Shown piece after piece: positions 11,587-21,673 of a DNA stretch of 64,000 nucleotides. The DNA comes from Nocardioides carbamazepini. GTDB lineage: Bacteria > Actinomycetota > Actinomycetes > Propionibacteriales > Nocardioidaceae. The translations under genes were made by a program, and so were the position numbers. Position 1 is the stretch's first letter. Each line of letters begins with the position of its first letter. Location: positions 248,001-312,000 of the forward strand of contig NZ_JAHTLF010000016.1 of assembly GCF_024614185.1 (NCBI RefSeq), written 5' to 3'. The notes beneath the pieces were generated by a model. It saw only the letters and a program-made list of their open reading frames with translations. It ran no database searches and was not told where the DNA came from.

Positions 11587-12193
11587 CCAGCAGGGTTCGA
11601 AGAGGCCGGAGGAGAAGGGCCCGTCCCTCAAGGAGCAGCTGTGGGACCCGGTCGCGGGGTTCGGGGTCACCTTCCGGACCATGTTCCGCAAGGTCGTCAC
11701 CGAGCAGTACCCCAAGGAGAAGCTGCCGACCGCGCCGCGCTTCCACGGCCGGCACCAGCTCAACCGCTGGCCCGACGGCCTGGAGAAGTGCGTCGGCTGC
11801 GAGCTGTGTGCCTGGGCCTGCCCGGCCGACGCCATCTACGTCGAGGGGGCCGAGAACGTCGACGGGGCGAGCGTCGACGCCGACGGCAACCCGGTGCCCT
11901 CGGGGCGCTTCTCGGCGGGTGAGCGCTACGGCAGCGTCTACCAGATCAACTACCTGCGCTGCATCCTCTGCGGACTGTGCATCGAGGCCTGCCCGACCCG
12001 GGCACTGACGATGACCAACGAGTACGAGCTCGCCGACGACAGCCGGGCCAGCCTGATCTACGAGAAGTCCGACCTGCTGGCCCCGCTGCTGCCGGGCATG
12101 GAGCAGCCGCCGCACGCGCAGCTGCTCGGCAGCGACGACGACTACTACCGCGGTGAGTTCAAGGCCGGCAGCGACGAGGAGGCCAAGCAGTGA
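11579..12193 (+). CDS. nuoI: NADH-quinone oxidoreductase subunit I
   Basis: A 204-residue subunit holding two [4Fe-4S] clusters (N6a and N6b) that pass electrons to NuoB. The two ferredoxin motifs are [12 protein letters not shown] (C71, C74, C77, C81) and [12 protein letters not shown] (C128, C131, C134, C138). The start lies inside the nuoH coding end, an 8-base overlap. Confidence 0.97.
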   Translation: MADQQGSKRPEEKGPSLKEQLWDPVAGFGVTFRTMFRKVVTEQYPKEKLPTAPRFHGRHQLNRWPDGLEKCVGCELCAWACPADAIYVEGAENVDGASVDADGNPVPSGRFSAGERYGSVYQINYLRCILCGLCIEACPTRALTMTNEYELADDSRASLIYEKSDLLAPLLPGMEQPPHAQLLGSDDDYYRGEFKAGSDEEAKQ

Positions 12194-13002
12194 CCGCCTT
12201 CTGGATCCTCGCGCCGATCATGGTCGTCGCCGCACTCGGCCTGCTGTTCGTGCGCAAGGCCGTCCACGCCGCGCTGCTGCTGGCCGTGGTGATGATCAGC
12301 CTCGCCGTGCTGTACGCCGTCCTCGAGGCGCCGTTCCTCTTCGCGGTCCAGATCATCGTCTACACCGGCGCGATCCTGATGCTCTTCCTGTTCGTGCTGA
12401 TGCTCGTCGGAGTCGACGCCTCCGACTCGCTGGTCGAGACGATCAAGGGCCAGCGGGCGCTGGCCTGGCTGGTCGGCCTGGCCTTCGTCGTGGTGATGGT
12501 CGTCGGCCTGTCCCAGCTCACCCTCGGCACGGCGACCGGCCTCGAGGAGGCCAACGCGGGCGGCAACGTCCAGGCCCTCGCCGACCTGCTGTTCTCGCGC
12601 TACGTCTTCATCTTCGAGGCCGCCAGCGCCCTGCTGATCACCGCGGCCGTCGGCGCGATGGTGCTGACCCACCGCGAGCGGCTCACGCCCAGGCGCACCC
12701 AGCCGGTCCTCGCGGCCGAGCGGATCCGCGCGTACGGCGAGACCGGTGCCCACCTCGGCCCACTGCCTCCGCCGGGCGTCTACGCCCGTCACAACGCGGT
12801 GGACACGCCGGCCCTGCTGCCCGACGGCAGCCCGGCCGCGGCCTCGGTCTCCCGGGTGCTCGCCGCCCGCGGCACCATGCGGTCGGCCGGTCTCACCGAC
12901 ATCGAGGCGATCAAGGAGCAGCTCGGCGTGGATCCCACGGCGAAGCCCGATGCGAAGCAGCCGGGGAGCGAAGCGACCGACGGCAAAGAGGACCCGGCAT
13001 GA
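12190..13002 (+). CDS. nuoJ: NADH-quinone oxidoreductase subunit J
   Basis: A 270-residue membrane subunit with five hydrophobic helices in the first 165 residues, including [19 protein letters not shown], the conserved pi-bulge-bearing helix that couples quinone chemistry to proton transfer. The C-terminal 100 residues are hydrophilic and not conserved; their last segment ([18 protein letters not shown]) is encoded by DNA with the same GAGCGAAGCGA core found in the nuoG insert. GTG start overlaps the nuoI stop. Confidence 0.95.
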   Translation: MTAFWILAPIMVVAALGLLFVRKAVHAALLLAVVMISLAVLYAVLEAPFLFAVQIIVYTGAILMLFLFVLMLVGVDASDSLVETIKGQRALAWLVGLAFVVVMVVGLSQLTLGTATGLEEANAGGNVQALADLLFSRYVFIFEAASALLITAAVGAMVLTHRERLTPRRTQPVLAAERIRAYGETGAHLGPLPPPGVYARHNAVDTPALLPDGSPAAASVSRVLAARGTMRSAGLTDIEAIKEQLGVDPTAKPDAKQPGSEATDGKEDPA

Positions 13003-13292
13003 CCGAGTACATCGTCCTGTCCGCGATCCTCTTCACGATCGGCTCGATCGGGGTGCTCACCCGACGCAACGCGATCGTCGTGTTCATGTGCGTCGAGCTG
13101 ATGCTCAACGCCTGCAACCTGGCGTTCATCGCCTTCGCCCGCCAGCACGGCAACCTCGACGGCCAGATCGCCGCCTTCTTCGTGATGGTGGTCGCCGCGG
13201 CCGAGGTCGTGGTCGGGCTCGCGATCATCATGACCATCTTCCGGACCCGTCGCTCGGCCTCGGTCGACGACGTGAGCCTGCTGAAGTTCTGA
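12999..13292 (+). CDS. nuoK: NADH-quinone oxidoreductase subunit K
   Basis: A 97-residue, three-helix antiporter-related subunit. The proton-path glutamates sit in the conserved segments [14 protein letters not shown] and [13 protein letters not shown]. The ATG overlaps the nuoJ stop. The length matches the family (about 100 residues). Confidence 0.97.
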   Translation: MTEYIVLSAILFTIGSIGVLTRRNAIVVFMCVELMLNACNLAFIAFARQHGNLDGQIAAFFVMVVAAAEVVVGLAIIMTIFRTRRSASVDDVSLLKF

Positions 13293-13302
13293 GGACGAGA
13301 CG

Positions 13303-15261
13303 ATGAACGCACTCACCGCGCTGACCCTCAAGGCCAGCGAGACCACCATCCCCGTGGTCGCGCCGACCGACGCCGACGGCCCGTTCACGCTGCTGTGGCT
13401 GATCATCGCGCTGCCGCTGCTCGGGGCCGCCGTCCTGCTGCTCGGCGGCCGCTACACCGACAAGTGGGGCCACCTCCTCGGCACCGCCACCTCCGCGATG
13501 TCATTCGTGATCAGCCTCGTCCTCTTCGTCAGCCTCCTCGGCCGTGACGAGGGTGAGCGCCAGATCAGCCAGCACCTCTACGACTGGATCGACGCGGGCG
13601 GGCTGCACATCGGGCTGGACCTGCTCTACGACCCGCTGTCGGCGCTCTTCCTGCTGCTGATCACCGGCGTCGGCTCGCTGATCCACGTCTACTCGATCGG
13701 CTACATGGCCCACGACCCGCGCCGGCGCAGGTTCTTCGCCTACCTGAACCTGTTCGTCGCGGCCATGCTCATGCTGATCCTCTCGGAGAACTACGTCGGC
13801 CTGTTCCTGGGCTGGGAGGGCGTCGGCCTCGCGTCGTACCTCCTCATCGGCTTCTGGCAGCACAAGCCCTCCGCGGCAGCCGCGGCCAAGAAGGCGTTCG
13901 TCATCAACCGGGTCGGCGACATGGGCCTGGGCCTGGCGATCTTCTTGATGATCGTGACCTTCGGCACCACCAGCTTCAGCGGCATCAGCGCGCTGTCCGG
14001 CGGGGCCACCGAGACGACCCTGAACTGGGTCGGCGTGCTGCTGCTCGTCGGTGCCTGCGGCAAGTCGGCCCAGGTCCCGCTCCAGGCCTGGCTCCTGGAC
14101 GCGATGGAGGGCCCGACGCCGGTGTCGGCGCTGATCCACGCCGCGACGATGGTGACCGCGGGTGTCTACCTGATCACCCGCTCGAACTTCGTCTTCGAGC
14201 TGGCCCCGGCCGCGCAGACGGCGGTCATCATCGTCGCCACCGTGACGTTGCTGTGGGGCGCGATCATCGGCTGCGCCAAGGACGACATCAAGAAGGGTCT
14301 GGCCGGCTCCACGATGAGCCAGATCGGCTACATGATGCTCGGCGCCGGCCTCGGCGTCGCGGGCTACGCCTTCGCGATCTTCCACCTGCTGACCCACGGC
14401 TTCTTCAAGGCCAACATGTTCCTGGGCGCCGGCTCGGTCATGCACGCGATGGACGACGACGTCGACATGCGTCACTACGGTGCGCTCAACAAGATGCTCC
14501 CCGTCACCTTCCTGACGTTCGCGATGGGCTACCTCGCGATCATCGGGGTGCCCCCGTTCGCGGGGTTCTGGTCCAAGGACAAGATCATCGAGACCGCCCT
14601 GGTCGAGAGCCCGATCGTCGGCATCTGCGCCCTGCTGGGCGCGGGCATCACCGGCTTCTACATGACCCGGATGATGCTGATGACCTTCTTCACCGACAAG
14701 CGCTGGGGCTCTACCGATTCCGGGGGAGACGTCCACCCCCACGAGAGCCCGAAGGTGATGACGATCCCGCTCATCGTCCTGGCGGCGCTGTCGGTCCTCG
14801 GCGGCCTGATGCTCGCCGGCAACTGGATCGTCGACTGGCTCAGCCCTGTCGTCGGCCACGCCGAGCACCACGAGCCCCCGCTCCCGGTCATCGTCATCAC
14901 GCTCATCACGGTCGCCGTCGTCGCCGCCGGTGTGGCGCTGGCCTGGTTCCTGGTCGGCAAGCAGGAGGTGCCGCGGGTCGCCCCCGCCGACGTCTCGATC
15001 GCCACGAAGGCGGCCCGTGCCGACCTCTACGGCGATGCGATCAACGAGGGCCTGGTGGTCACGCCGGGCCGGGCCACGGTGCGTAGCCTCACCGCCGGCG
15101 ACCGCTCGATCGTCGACGGCCTCTTCACCGGGGGCACGACGGTCCTCGCCGGCACCGGTGAGCTGCTGCGGCGGCTCCAGAACGGCTACGTCCGCTCCTA
15201 CGCTCTCGGCATCCTCGGCGGCGCACTGCTCCTCGTCCTGACCCTGGTGGTGGTGAACTGA
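13303..15261 (+). CDS. nuoL: NADH-quinone oxidoreductase subunit L
   Basis: A 652-residue distal antiporter-like proton-pumping subunit with about 16 helices and the long lateral helix at the C-terminal end. Recognisable blocks are the [20 protein letters not shown] segment with the key glutamate, [19 protein letters not shown], and the broken-helix lysine region. A 10-base gap from nuoK is the largest spacing within nuoCDEFGHIJKLMN. Confidence 0.97.
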   Translation: MNALTALTLKASETTIPVVAPTDADGPFTLLWLIIALPLLGAAVLLLGGRYTDKWGHLLGTATSAMSFVISLVLFVSLLGRDEGERQISQHLYDWIDAGGLHIGLDLLYDPLSALFLLLITGVGSLIHVYSIGYMAHDPRRRRFFAYLNLFVAAMLMLILSENYVGLFLGWEGVGLASYLLIGFWQHKPSAAAAAKKAFVINRVGDMGLGLAIFLMIVTFGTTSFSGISALSGGATETTLNWVGVLLLVGACGKSAQVPLQAWLLDAMEGPTPVSALIHAATMVTAGVYLITRSNFVFELAPAAQTAVIIVATVTLLWGAIIGCAKDDIKKGLAGSTMSQIGYMMLGAGLGVAGYAFAIFHLLTHGFFKANMFLGAGSVMHAMDDDVDMRHYGALNKMLPVTFLTFAMGYLAIIGVPPFAGFWSKDKIIETALVESPIVGICALLGAGITGFYMTRMMLMTFFTDKRWGSTDSGGDVHPHESPKVMTIPLIVLAALSVLGGLMLAGNWIVDWLSPVVGHAEHHEPPLPVIVITLITVAVVAAGVALAWFLVGKQEVPRVAPADVSIATKAARADLYGDAINEGLVVTPGRATVRSLTAGDRSIVDGLFTGGTTVLAGTGELLRRLQNGYVRSYALGILGGALLLVLTLVVVN

Positions 15262-16778
15262 TGCTCAGCCTCCTGATCTGGCTGCCGCTCGCGGGCGCGA
15301 TCGCCGTCGCCCTGCTGCCGCGCACGCTCAGCAAGCCCGTCGGCCTCGGCGTCGCGCTGGCGACCCTGGTCGCGGGCGTGGTCGTCGCGGCGTCGTACGA
15401 GATCGACGGTGGGCGCCAGCTCACCGAGGAGCACGAGTGGATCGAGGCGTTCGGGGTGCACTACGCCCTCGGCGTCGACGGCCTCGGCCTGCTGCTGGTG
15501 CTGCTGACGGTCCTGCTCGTCCCGCTGGTGCTCGGCGCGGAGTGGTTCAAGGCCGACGCCGCCGGCTCGGCCGGCGCCCGCTCCTTCGTCGCCTGGACCC
15601 TCGCGCTGGAGGGCCTCTCGCTCGCCGTGTTCTGCGCGACCGATGTGTTCTTGTTCTACGTCGTCTTCGAGGCGACCCTGATCCCGGCGTACTTCCTGGT
15701 CGGCGGCTTCGGCCGCGACGGCCGTGGCGCGGCGGCGCTGAAGTTCCTGATGTTCCAGCTCGCCGGCGGCCTGGTCCTGCTGGCGTCGGTGATCGGGCTG
15801 TACGTCGTCTCCGCTCAGCAGGGCGAGCCGTCGTACCTCCTCTCCGACCTCGAGAAGCTCGACATCGGCACGGAGGCCGGGCGCTGGCTGTTCTTCGGCT
15901 TCTTCATCGCCTTCGCGATCAAGGCGCCGCTGTTCCCGCTGCACACCTGGCTGGCCGACACCACCGAGAAGGCGACGCCGGGCACCGGCGTGCTGCTCGT
16001 GTGCATCCTCGACAAGATCGGCACCTTCGGGATGATGCGCTTCTGCCTCGGCATCTTCCCGGAGGCCTCGCAGTGGGCGACGCCCTTCGTCATCACGCTC
16101 GCGCTGATCTCCGTGGTCTATGGCGCCCTGGTCGCGATCGGGCAGGACGACGTCTTCCGGCTCATCGGTCTCACCTCGCTGAGCCACTTCGGCCTGATCA
16201 CGCTCGGCGTCTTCACGATGACCAGCCAGGGCGGCACGGGCGCGATCCTCTACATGGTCAACCACGGCCTGGGCACCGCCGCGCTCTTCCTGGTGGCCGG
16301 CTATCTCTACGACCGCACCGGGACGGCCTCGATCCGCGAGATGCGCGGTGTCGAGAAGGTCGCCCCGGTCCTCGCCGGCCTGCTGCTGGTCGCCGGCCTG
16401 GCCACGCTCGGCCTGCCCGGCCTGTCGCCGTTCATCAGCGAGTTCCTGGTGTTCGTCGCCGCCTTCGACTACGGCTGGTACGTCGGCGCGATCGCCGTCA
16501 CCGCGGTCGTCCTGTCCGCCATCTACGTGCTGTGGATGTACCAGCGCACGATGACCGGCCCGACGCCCCCGGAGGTGGAGGGCACCACGGACCTCGGCGT
16601 CCGCGAGATCGCCGCCGTCGCCCCGCTCATGGTCGCGCTGGTGTTCTTCGGGTTCTACCCGGCGCCGCTGCTCGACGTGAGCAACCCGATGGTGGGTGAC
16701 CTGATGCAGCAGGTCGGGGTCCAGGACGACGCACCGACGGTCGTCCATGCCGAGACCGAGGGAGAGGGGGCCCACTGA
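15261..16778 (+). CDS. nuoM: NADH-quinone oxidoreductase subunit M
   Basis: A 505-residue antiporter-like proton-pumping subunit. The conserved VFEATLIPAYFLVGGFG block contains the essential glutamate, and the segment FPLHTWLADTTEKATPGTGV corresponds to the H...PLHTWLPDAH motif. Start and stop overlap nuoL and nuoN by one base. Confidence 0.97.
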   Translation: MLSLLIWLPLAGAIAVALLPRTLSKPVGLGVALATLVAGVVVAASYEIDGGRQLTEEHEWIEAFGVHYALGVDGLGLLLVLLTVLLVPLVLGAEWFKADAAGSAGARSFVAWTLALEGLSLAVFCATDVFLFYVVFEATLIPAYFLVGGFGRDGRGAAALKFLMFQLAGGLVLLASVIGLYVVSAQQGEPSYLLSDLEKLDIGTEAGRWLFFGFFIAFAIKAPLFPLHTWLADTTEKATPGTGVLLVCILDKIGTFGMMRFCLGIFPEASQWATPFVITLALISVVYGALVAIGQDDVFRLIGLTSLSHFGLITLGVFTMTSQGGTGAILYMVNHGLGTAALFLVAGYLYDRTGTASIREMRGVEKVAPVLAGLLLVAGLATLGLPGLSPFISEFLVFVAAFDYGWYVGAIAVTAVVLSAIYVLWMYQRTMTGPTPPEVEGTTDLGVREIAAVAPLMVALVFFGFYPAPLLDVSNPMVGDLMQQVGVQDDAPTVVHAETEGEGAH

Positions 16779-18388
16779 TGGAGTTCGTGAAGCCCGAGCT
16801 CGAGTACGCCGAGCTGCTGCCGCTCCTCATCGTCTTCGGCGGTGCCTGCGTCGGCGTCATGCTGGAGGCTTTCCTGCCGCGCGGGACCCGGCGCCTGCCG
16901 CAGGTGGGTCTGGCCCTGGTCACCGTCGTCGCGGCGCTGGTCGCCACGGTCGTCGTCGGCATGGGTCTCGACGAGCACGCCGGCGCCGATGGCTCCGGCG
17001 GCAGCGAGGGTCGCGGTCTGGTCGGCGCGATGGGCAGCATCGTGGTCGACGGCCCGACGGTCTACCTGTGGGGCCTGCTGTTGGTCTTCGCCCTCGGCGG
17101 CGTCGCGCTCTTCGGTGAGCAGCGTCTCGAAGGTGGGGTCTCGGCCTTCACCGGCCAGGCGGCCGCGCTTCCCGGCACCGAGGGTGAGCGTGAGGCCTCG
17201 ACCCGGGGCCTGGAGCACACCGAGGTCTACCCGCTGCTCCTGTTCGCCGTCTTCGGCATGCTGCTGTTCCCCGCGTCCGGTGACCTGCTGACCATGTTCG
17301 TCGCCCTCGAGGTGCTCTCGCTGCCGCTCTACCTGCTCTGCGGCCTGGCCCGCCGTCGCCGCCTGCTGAGCCAGGAGGCGGCGATGAAGTACTTCCTCCT
17401 CGGCGCCTTCGCGTCCGGCTTCTTCCTGTACGGCGCCGCGCTGGTCTACGGCTACGCGGGCTCGGTCAGCTTCGCCGGCATCAACGAGGCGGTGCGGGCC
17501 GGCTCGGCCAACCACGGCCTGCTGCTGGCGGGCATCGGCCTGCTCGCCGTCGGGCTGCTGTTCAAGGTCGGTGCCGCGCCCTTCCAGGCCTGGACCCCGG
17601 ACGTCTACCAGGGCGCGCCCACCGCGGTGACCGCGTTCATGGCCGCCGGCACCAAGGTCGCCGCCTTCGGCGCGCTGCTGCGCCTGCTCTACGTCGCCTT
17701 CGGCGGCGAGCGCTGGAGCTGGCAGCCGATGCTCTGGGTGATCGCGATCGCCTCGATGATCCTCGGCGCGATCCTCGCCATCGTGCAGAACGACGTGAAG
17801 CGGATGCTCGCCTACTCCTCGGTGGCGCACACCGGCTTCATCCTGGTCGGCGTGCTCGGCGTGCAGAGCGCGGGCGACCTCGCCCAGGGCCAGTACACCT
17901 CGCTCGAGGGTGTGCTCTTCTACCTCACCACCTACGGCTTCGCCATGATCGGCGCCTTCGCCATCGTCACGCTGGTGCGCGACGCCGGCGGCGAGGCGAC
18001 GGCGTACGACCGCTGGGCCGGGCTGGGGCGCACCTCGCCGCTGGTCGCGGGGGCGTTCGCGTTCTTCCTGCTCTCCATGGCCGGCATCCCGCTCACCGCG
18101 GGCTTCATCGGCAAGTGGGCGGTGTTCACCTCGGCGCTGTCCGCGGGCGCGTGGCCGGTGGTCCTGGTGGCGATCGCGTGCAGCATCCTCGCGATCACGT
18201 TCTATGTCCGGCACATCCGGCTGATGTTCTTCACCGAGCCCAGCCAGGACGGAGCCGGCGTCGTCACCCGGTCGTCGCTGCTCACGTCGGGCACCATCGT
18301 GGTGTGCCTGGCGGCGACCCTGGTCATGGGTGTCGTGCCGGGCCCGGTTCTCGATCTCGTGACCGGTGCGGGAGACTTCATCAGGTGA
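16778..18388 (+). CDS. nuoN: NADH-quinone oxidoreductase subunit N
   Basis: A 536-residue antiporter-like subunit nearest the hinge of the membrane arm. Visible blocks: LEVLSLPLYLLCGL with the essential glutamate, KVGAAPFQAWTPDVYQGAPT, and AYSSVAHTGFILVG. It is the last nuo gene. Its stop overlaps the GTG start of the isoprenoid synthase in a GTGA. Confidence 0.97.
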   Translation: MEFVKPELEYAELLPLLIVFGGACVGVMLEAFLPRGTRRLPQVGLALVTVVAALVATVVVGMGLDEHAGADGSGGSEGRGLVGAMGSIVVDGPTVYLWGLLLVFALGGVALFGEQRLEGGVSAFTGQAAALPGTEGEREASTRGLEHTEVYPLLLFAVFGMLLFPASGDLLTMFVALEVLSLPLYLLCGLARRRRLLSQEAAMKYFLLGAFASGFFLYGAALVYGYAGSVSFAGINEAVRAGSANHGLLLAGIGLLAVGLLFKVGAAPFQAWTPDVYQGAPTAVTAFMAAGTKVAAFGALLRLLYVAFGGERWSWQPMLWVIAIASMILGAILAIVQNDVKRMLAYSSVAHTGFILVGVLGVQSAGDLAQGQYTSLEGVLFYLTTYGFAMIGAFAIVTLVRDAGGEATAYDRWAGLGRTSPLVAGAFAFFLLSMAGIPLTAGFIGKWAVFTSALSAGAWPVVLVAIACSILAITFYVRHIRLMFFTEPSQDGAGVVTRSSLLTSGTIVVCLAATLVMGVVPGPVLDLVTGAGDFIR

Positions 18389-19407
18389 CCTCCGCTGCGC
18401 GTCCCGCCGACCTGGCGCTGCCGATCGACGACCCCGCCCTCGCCGATCGGCTGCGGGAACGGATGGCGACGGTCGAGGAGGCGCTCTACGGGCACGCGTC
18501 GAGCCGGGCACCCTACGTCACCGAGGCGGCGCGCCACCTGCTCGCCGCCGGTGGCAAGCGGTTCCGGCCCCTGCTCGTGCTCCTGGCGGCCGAGGCGGGG
18601 CCTCGGCCCGACGCCGAGGAGGTCCTCACCGCGGCCTGCGTCGTGGAGATCACCCATGTCGGCTCGCTCTATCACGACGATGTCATGGACGAGGCCGCGC
18701 TGCGCCGAGGCGAGGACTCGGCCAATGCGCGCTACGACAACCTGGTCGCGATCCTCACCGGCGACTGGCTGTTCGCCAAGTCGTCGGAGCTGACCTCCCA
18801 GCTGGGCCCGGAGGCGGTGCGGATCCAGGCGGAGACCTTCACCCGGCTGGTGGAGGGCCAGATCCTCGAGACGGTGGAGCCCGGCCCCGGCGAGGACGCC
18901 CTCGCCCACCACCTCGAGGTGGTCGCCGGCAAGACCGGCTCCCTGATCGCGACGTCGGCCCGCTACGGCGCGCTCTTCGCCGGCGCCGCACCGGACGTGG
19001 TCGCGGCGCTCACCGAGTACGGCGAGCTGGTCGGCACGGCGTTCCAGCTCTCCGACGACATCCTCGACATCGCCTCCGAGAGCGAGGAGTCCGGCAAGAC
19101 GCCCGGCACCGACCTCAAGGAGGGCGTCCCGACCCTCCCGGTGCTGATGGCGCGTGCCTCGACCGATCCCGCCGACGCCCGCCTGCGCGAGCTGCTCGAC
19201 CCCGCGCGCACCGACCTCGCCGGCGACGCCGGGCTCCACGCCGAGGCGCTCGACCTGCTCCGCAAGCACGCCGCCATGGAGCAGGCCCGGGCGTACGTCG
19301 TGGCCCGGGCCCAGGAGGCCAAGCGGCTGCTGGAGGCGCTGCCCGAGGGTTCCGTGCGCGCCGCACTCGAGGCCTTCGCCGACGTCGTGGCGATCCGCTC
19401 CGCCTGA
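18385..19407 (+). CDS. All-trans polyprenyl diphosphate synthase (menaquinone side chain)
   Basis: A 340-residue trans-isoprenyl diphosphate synthase that would elongate farnesyl/geranylgeranyl diphosphate to the menaquinone tail. The first aspartate-rich motif DDVMD is at residues 98-102, the second DDILD at 224-228, and GGKRFRP (56-62) binds isopentenyl diphosphate. The residues just before the first motif (VGSLYHD) are small-to-medium, typical of medium/long-chain enzymes, but exact chain length cannot be read. GTG 18385 overlaps the nuoN stop, tying quinone-tail supply to complex I expression; menG lies at the other end of the cluster. Confidence 0.9.
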   Translation: MTSAARPADLALPIDDPALADRLRERMATVEEALYGHASSRAPYVTEAARHLLAAGGKRFRPLLVLLAAEAGPRPDAEEVLTAACVVEITHVGSLYHDDVMDEAALRRGEDSANARYDNLVAILTGDWLFAKSSELTSQLGPEAVRIQAETFTRLVEGQILETVEPGPGEDALAHHLEVVAGKTGSLIATSARYGALFAGAAPDVVAALTEYGELVGTAFQLSDDILDIASESEESGKTPGTDLKEGVPTLPVLMARASTDPADARLRELLDPARTDLAGDAGLHAEALDLLRKHAAMEQARAYVVARAQEAKRLLEALPEGSVRAALEAFADVVAIRSA

Positions 19408-19430
19408 CCTCTGGTCCGATCGCCGTCGTA

Positions 19431-19492
19431 CGACATGTCAGGGAACCCGACATGTCGTCGGAACGTGTTAAGTTTTCCCCGTTCTTTTAACA
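19431..19492. promoter_or_regulatory. Operator-like repeats before the Fic gene
   Basis: CGACATGTC, which contains the palindrome GACATGTC, occurs twice as a direct repeat (19431-19439 and 19448-19456; 17-base period). Immediately downstream, TGTTAA (19466-19471) and TTAACA (19487-19492) form an inverted repeat around an AT-rich 15-base core. Both signals lie in the 116-base gap before the Fic gene, whose start at 19524 has a GAGAGAG ribosome site. They look like binding sites of a dedicated regulator. The Fic protein itself ends in a winged-helix-like domain and could be the binder. Confidence 0.6.
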
Positions 19493-19523
19493 GGTAGAGC
19501 AGATCTGTCGAGAGAGTTGACGT

Positions 19524-20606
19524 ATGGCGTGGAACCCCGAGATCCCGTTCAACGATCTCCCCGCGTTGCCTCCCGAGGGGCTGGACCTCGAGCCGAAGCA
19601 TGTGCTGAAGCTGGCGATCGAGGCACGCGCGGCGCTTGCGACCCTGGCCCAGGCGGGGCGACTCCTGCCGAACCCGCACGTCCTGATCCATGCGGTCCCG
19701 CTGCTCGAGGCGCAAGCGAGCTCAGAGATCGAGAACATCGTCACCACGGCAGATGAGCTGTTCAAGCACGTCGACTCGGGCGGCGGTGACCATGCGACCA
19801 AGGAGGCGCTGCGCTACCGCACCGCCCTCTTCGCGGGGGTCGACGCCATTCGGAACCGGCCGCTCTCCGCGACGACGGCAGCTGCCATCTGCTCTCGCCT
19901 TCAGGGGCGGGACATGGACATTCGGGCGGTTCCCGGTACCAGGATCGTCAACCCGAGCACCCGTGAGGTGGTCTACGCGCCACCCGAGGGAGCCGAGGTG
20001 ATTCGCGAGAAGCTGGCCGCCTGGGAGCGATTCGTCCACGGCGAGGAGGACCTCGATCCGTTGGTCCGGATGGCCGTCGCCCACTATCAGTTCGAGGCGA
20101 TCCATCCGTTCCACGACGGCAACGGGCGGACGGGTCGCGTCATCAACATCCTCATGCTCATCCAGTCCGGCCTGCTGGACGAGCCGATCCTCTACCTCTC
20201 CCGGTCGATCATCGCGCGGAAGAACGACTACTACCGTCTCCTGCGCGCAGTCAGCGCCGAGGGCGCCTGGCCCGAGTGGGTGTGCTACATGTTGGAGGTC
20301 GTGCGGGAGTCGGCAACCTCGACCACGCGGAAGATCGGCTCGATCCGCGCCTGCCAGGACGAGATCGCCGAGAGGGCGCGTGCGGCCACGCCGGGGGGTC
20401 GCGATGCCCAGTTCCTGTCGGTCTTGTTCGAGCAGCCCTACTGCCGTATCGGCGCTGTCGTCGACCGGTGTGATGTGTCGCGGCAGACTGCCTCGACCTG
20501 GCTGCATGCGCTCGTCAGCGCGGGCCTCCTCCACGAGGCGAAGGTGGGGCGCGAGCTGCTGTTCGTCAATCACGAGTTCCTCGACGTCCTCACACGCCCG
20601 GAGTGA
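19524..20606 (+). CDS. Fic family protein, class II (self-inhibited), with C-terminal DNA-binding-like domain
   Basis: A 360-residue Fic/DOC protein. The active-site loop HPFHDGNGRTGR is intact at residues 194-205, so AMP or NMP transfer to a target hydroxyl is expected. An N-terminal helix carries SSEIEN (residues 66-71), which fits the inhibitory (S/T)xxxE(G/N) motif and marks it as class II with a built-in brake. Residues about 290-355 (for example YCRIGAVVDRCDVSRQTASTW) read as a winged helix-turn-helix. It is monocistronic with a palindrome-rich promoter; its target is unknown. Such proteins act in the cytoplasm. Confidence 0.9.
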   Translation: MAWNPEIPFNDLPALPPEGLDLEPKHVLKLAIEARAALATLAQAGRLLPNPHVLIHAVPLLEAQASSEIENIVTTADELFKHVDSGGGDHATKEALRYRTALFAGVDAIRNRPLSATTAAAICSRLQGRDMDIRAVPGTRIVNPSTREVVYAPPEGAEVIREKLAAWERFVHGEEDLDPLVRMAVAHYQFEAIHPFHDGNGRTGRVINILMLIQSGLLDEPILYLSRSIIARKNDYYRLLRAVSAEGAWPEWVCYMLEVVRESATSTTRKIGSIRACQDEIAERARAATPGGRDAQFLSVLFEQPYCRIGAVVDRCDVSRQTASTWLHALVSAGLLHEAKVGRELLFVNHEFLDVLTRPE

Positions 20607-20650
20607 GGTCAGCGCCTGACCCGCCGTCCCTCCAGGGCCGCTGAGGCGGT

Positions 20651-21559
20651 TCAGACGGCGCAGGACTCCGCCGCGCGGGCCAGCTGGCGACGCCGGTGGC
20701 GCAGGGCGTCGGCGGTGAACGCGATGAGGGCCAGCCAGACCAGGCCGAACCCGACCCACCGACCCGGCGGCATGTGCTCGCCCACCAGCGTGATCCCGAG
20801 CGCGAACTGCAGGACCGGGGTGAGGTACTGCAGCAGCCCGAGGCTGGTCATCGACACCCGGGTCGCGGCCCCGCTGAAGCACAGCAGGGGCACCGCCGTG
20901 ATGATCCCGCTCGTGACGAGGAGGGCGACATGACCGGCGCCCTCGCTGGTGAAGTGCGCGCGGCCGGCGCCTCCGAGCCACACCAGATAGGTCAGCGCGA
21001 AGGGCGCGAGGACCGCGGTCTCGAAGGCGAGGCTCTCGATGGCGCCGACCCCGGCGGACTTCTTCGCGAGCCCGTAGGTGCCGAACGAGATCGCCAGCAC
21101 CAGGGCGATCACCGGTGGTCGACCGTAGTCGACGGTCAGTACGATCACCGCGACGAACCCGATGCCGAGCGCGCCCCACTGGATCGGTCGGAGCCGCTCC
21201 CCGAGGAGCAGCACACCCATCAGCACGGTCACCAGCGGGTTGATGAAGTAGCCCAATGAGCCCTCCACCACGCGATCGCTGTTGACGGCGTAGATGTAGG
21301 TGCCCCAGTTGGCGGTGATCGTCGCGGCGGCGACGAGGAGCAGCAGCGTCGTACGACGGTCGCGCAGCACGGCGCGCAGTGCCGCCGTCCGCCGCAGGGC
21401 CACGAGCAGCAGGCCCATGACGACCAGCGACCAGACGATCCGATGGGCCAGGATCTCGACCGCGCCGCTGGGTTTGAGCAGGGGCCAGTACAGGGGAAAG
21501 GCACCCCAGAGCATGTAGGCGAGGAACCCGAGCGCGAGTCCCCGGCGTTGGTCCGACAC
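20651..21559 (-). CDS. rarD: RarD-type EamA family transporter
   Basis: A 302-residue inner-membrane protein with ten predicted helices in two EamA repeats. The start SDQRRGLALGFLAYMLWGAFPLYWPLLKP is highly characteristic of RarD, including the AHRIVWS block. RarD proteins are presumed metabolite/drug exporters; the E. coli family member is linked to chloramphenicol resistance, but the substrate here is unknown. It starts with GTG (complement of 21557-21559). It is convergent with the Fic gene and divergent from the small secreted protein. Confidence 0.9.
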   Translation of the reverse strand: MSDQRRGLALGFLAYMLWGAFPLYWPLLKPSGAVEILAHRIVWSLVVMGLLLVALRRTAALRAVLRDRRTTLLLLVAAATITANWGTYIYAVNSDRVVEGSLGYFINPLVTVLMGVLLLGERLRPIQWGALGIGFVAVIVLTVDYGRPPVIALVLAISFGTYGLAKKSAGVGAIESLAFETAVLAPFALTYLVWLGGAGRAHFTSEGAGHVALLVTSGIITAVPLLCFSGAATRVSMTSLGLLQYLTPVLQFALGITLVGEHMPPGRWVGFGLVWLALIAFTADALRHRRRQLARAAESCAV

Positions 21560-21673
21560 ACTGGGACCCTAGCGGCGTGATCCGGCTCGTGGGAGCGAGG
21601 TGGTTTCAGGTCGCGCCCGGGCGGGCACGAAGGCCGTGTCCACCAACGATCCTGATCACGAGGGGGAGTCCCT

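Noticed and set aside
13501..14871. 456-codon antisense frame inside nuoL, and similar antisense frames under nuoD, nuoM, nuoN and korA
   Set aside because: Composition is Asp/Arg/His/Gln-biased with no recognisable domain; they mirror the codon bias of the conserved sense genes.
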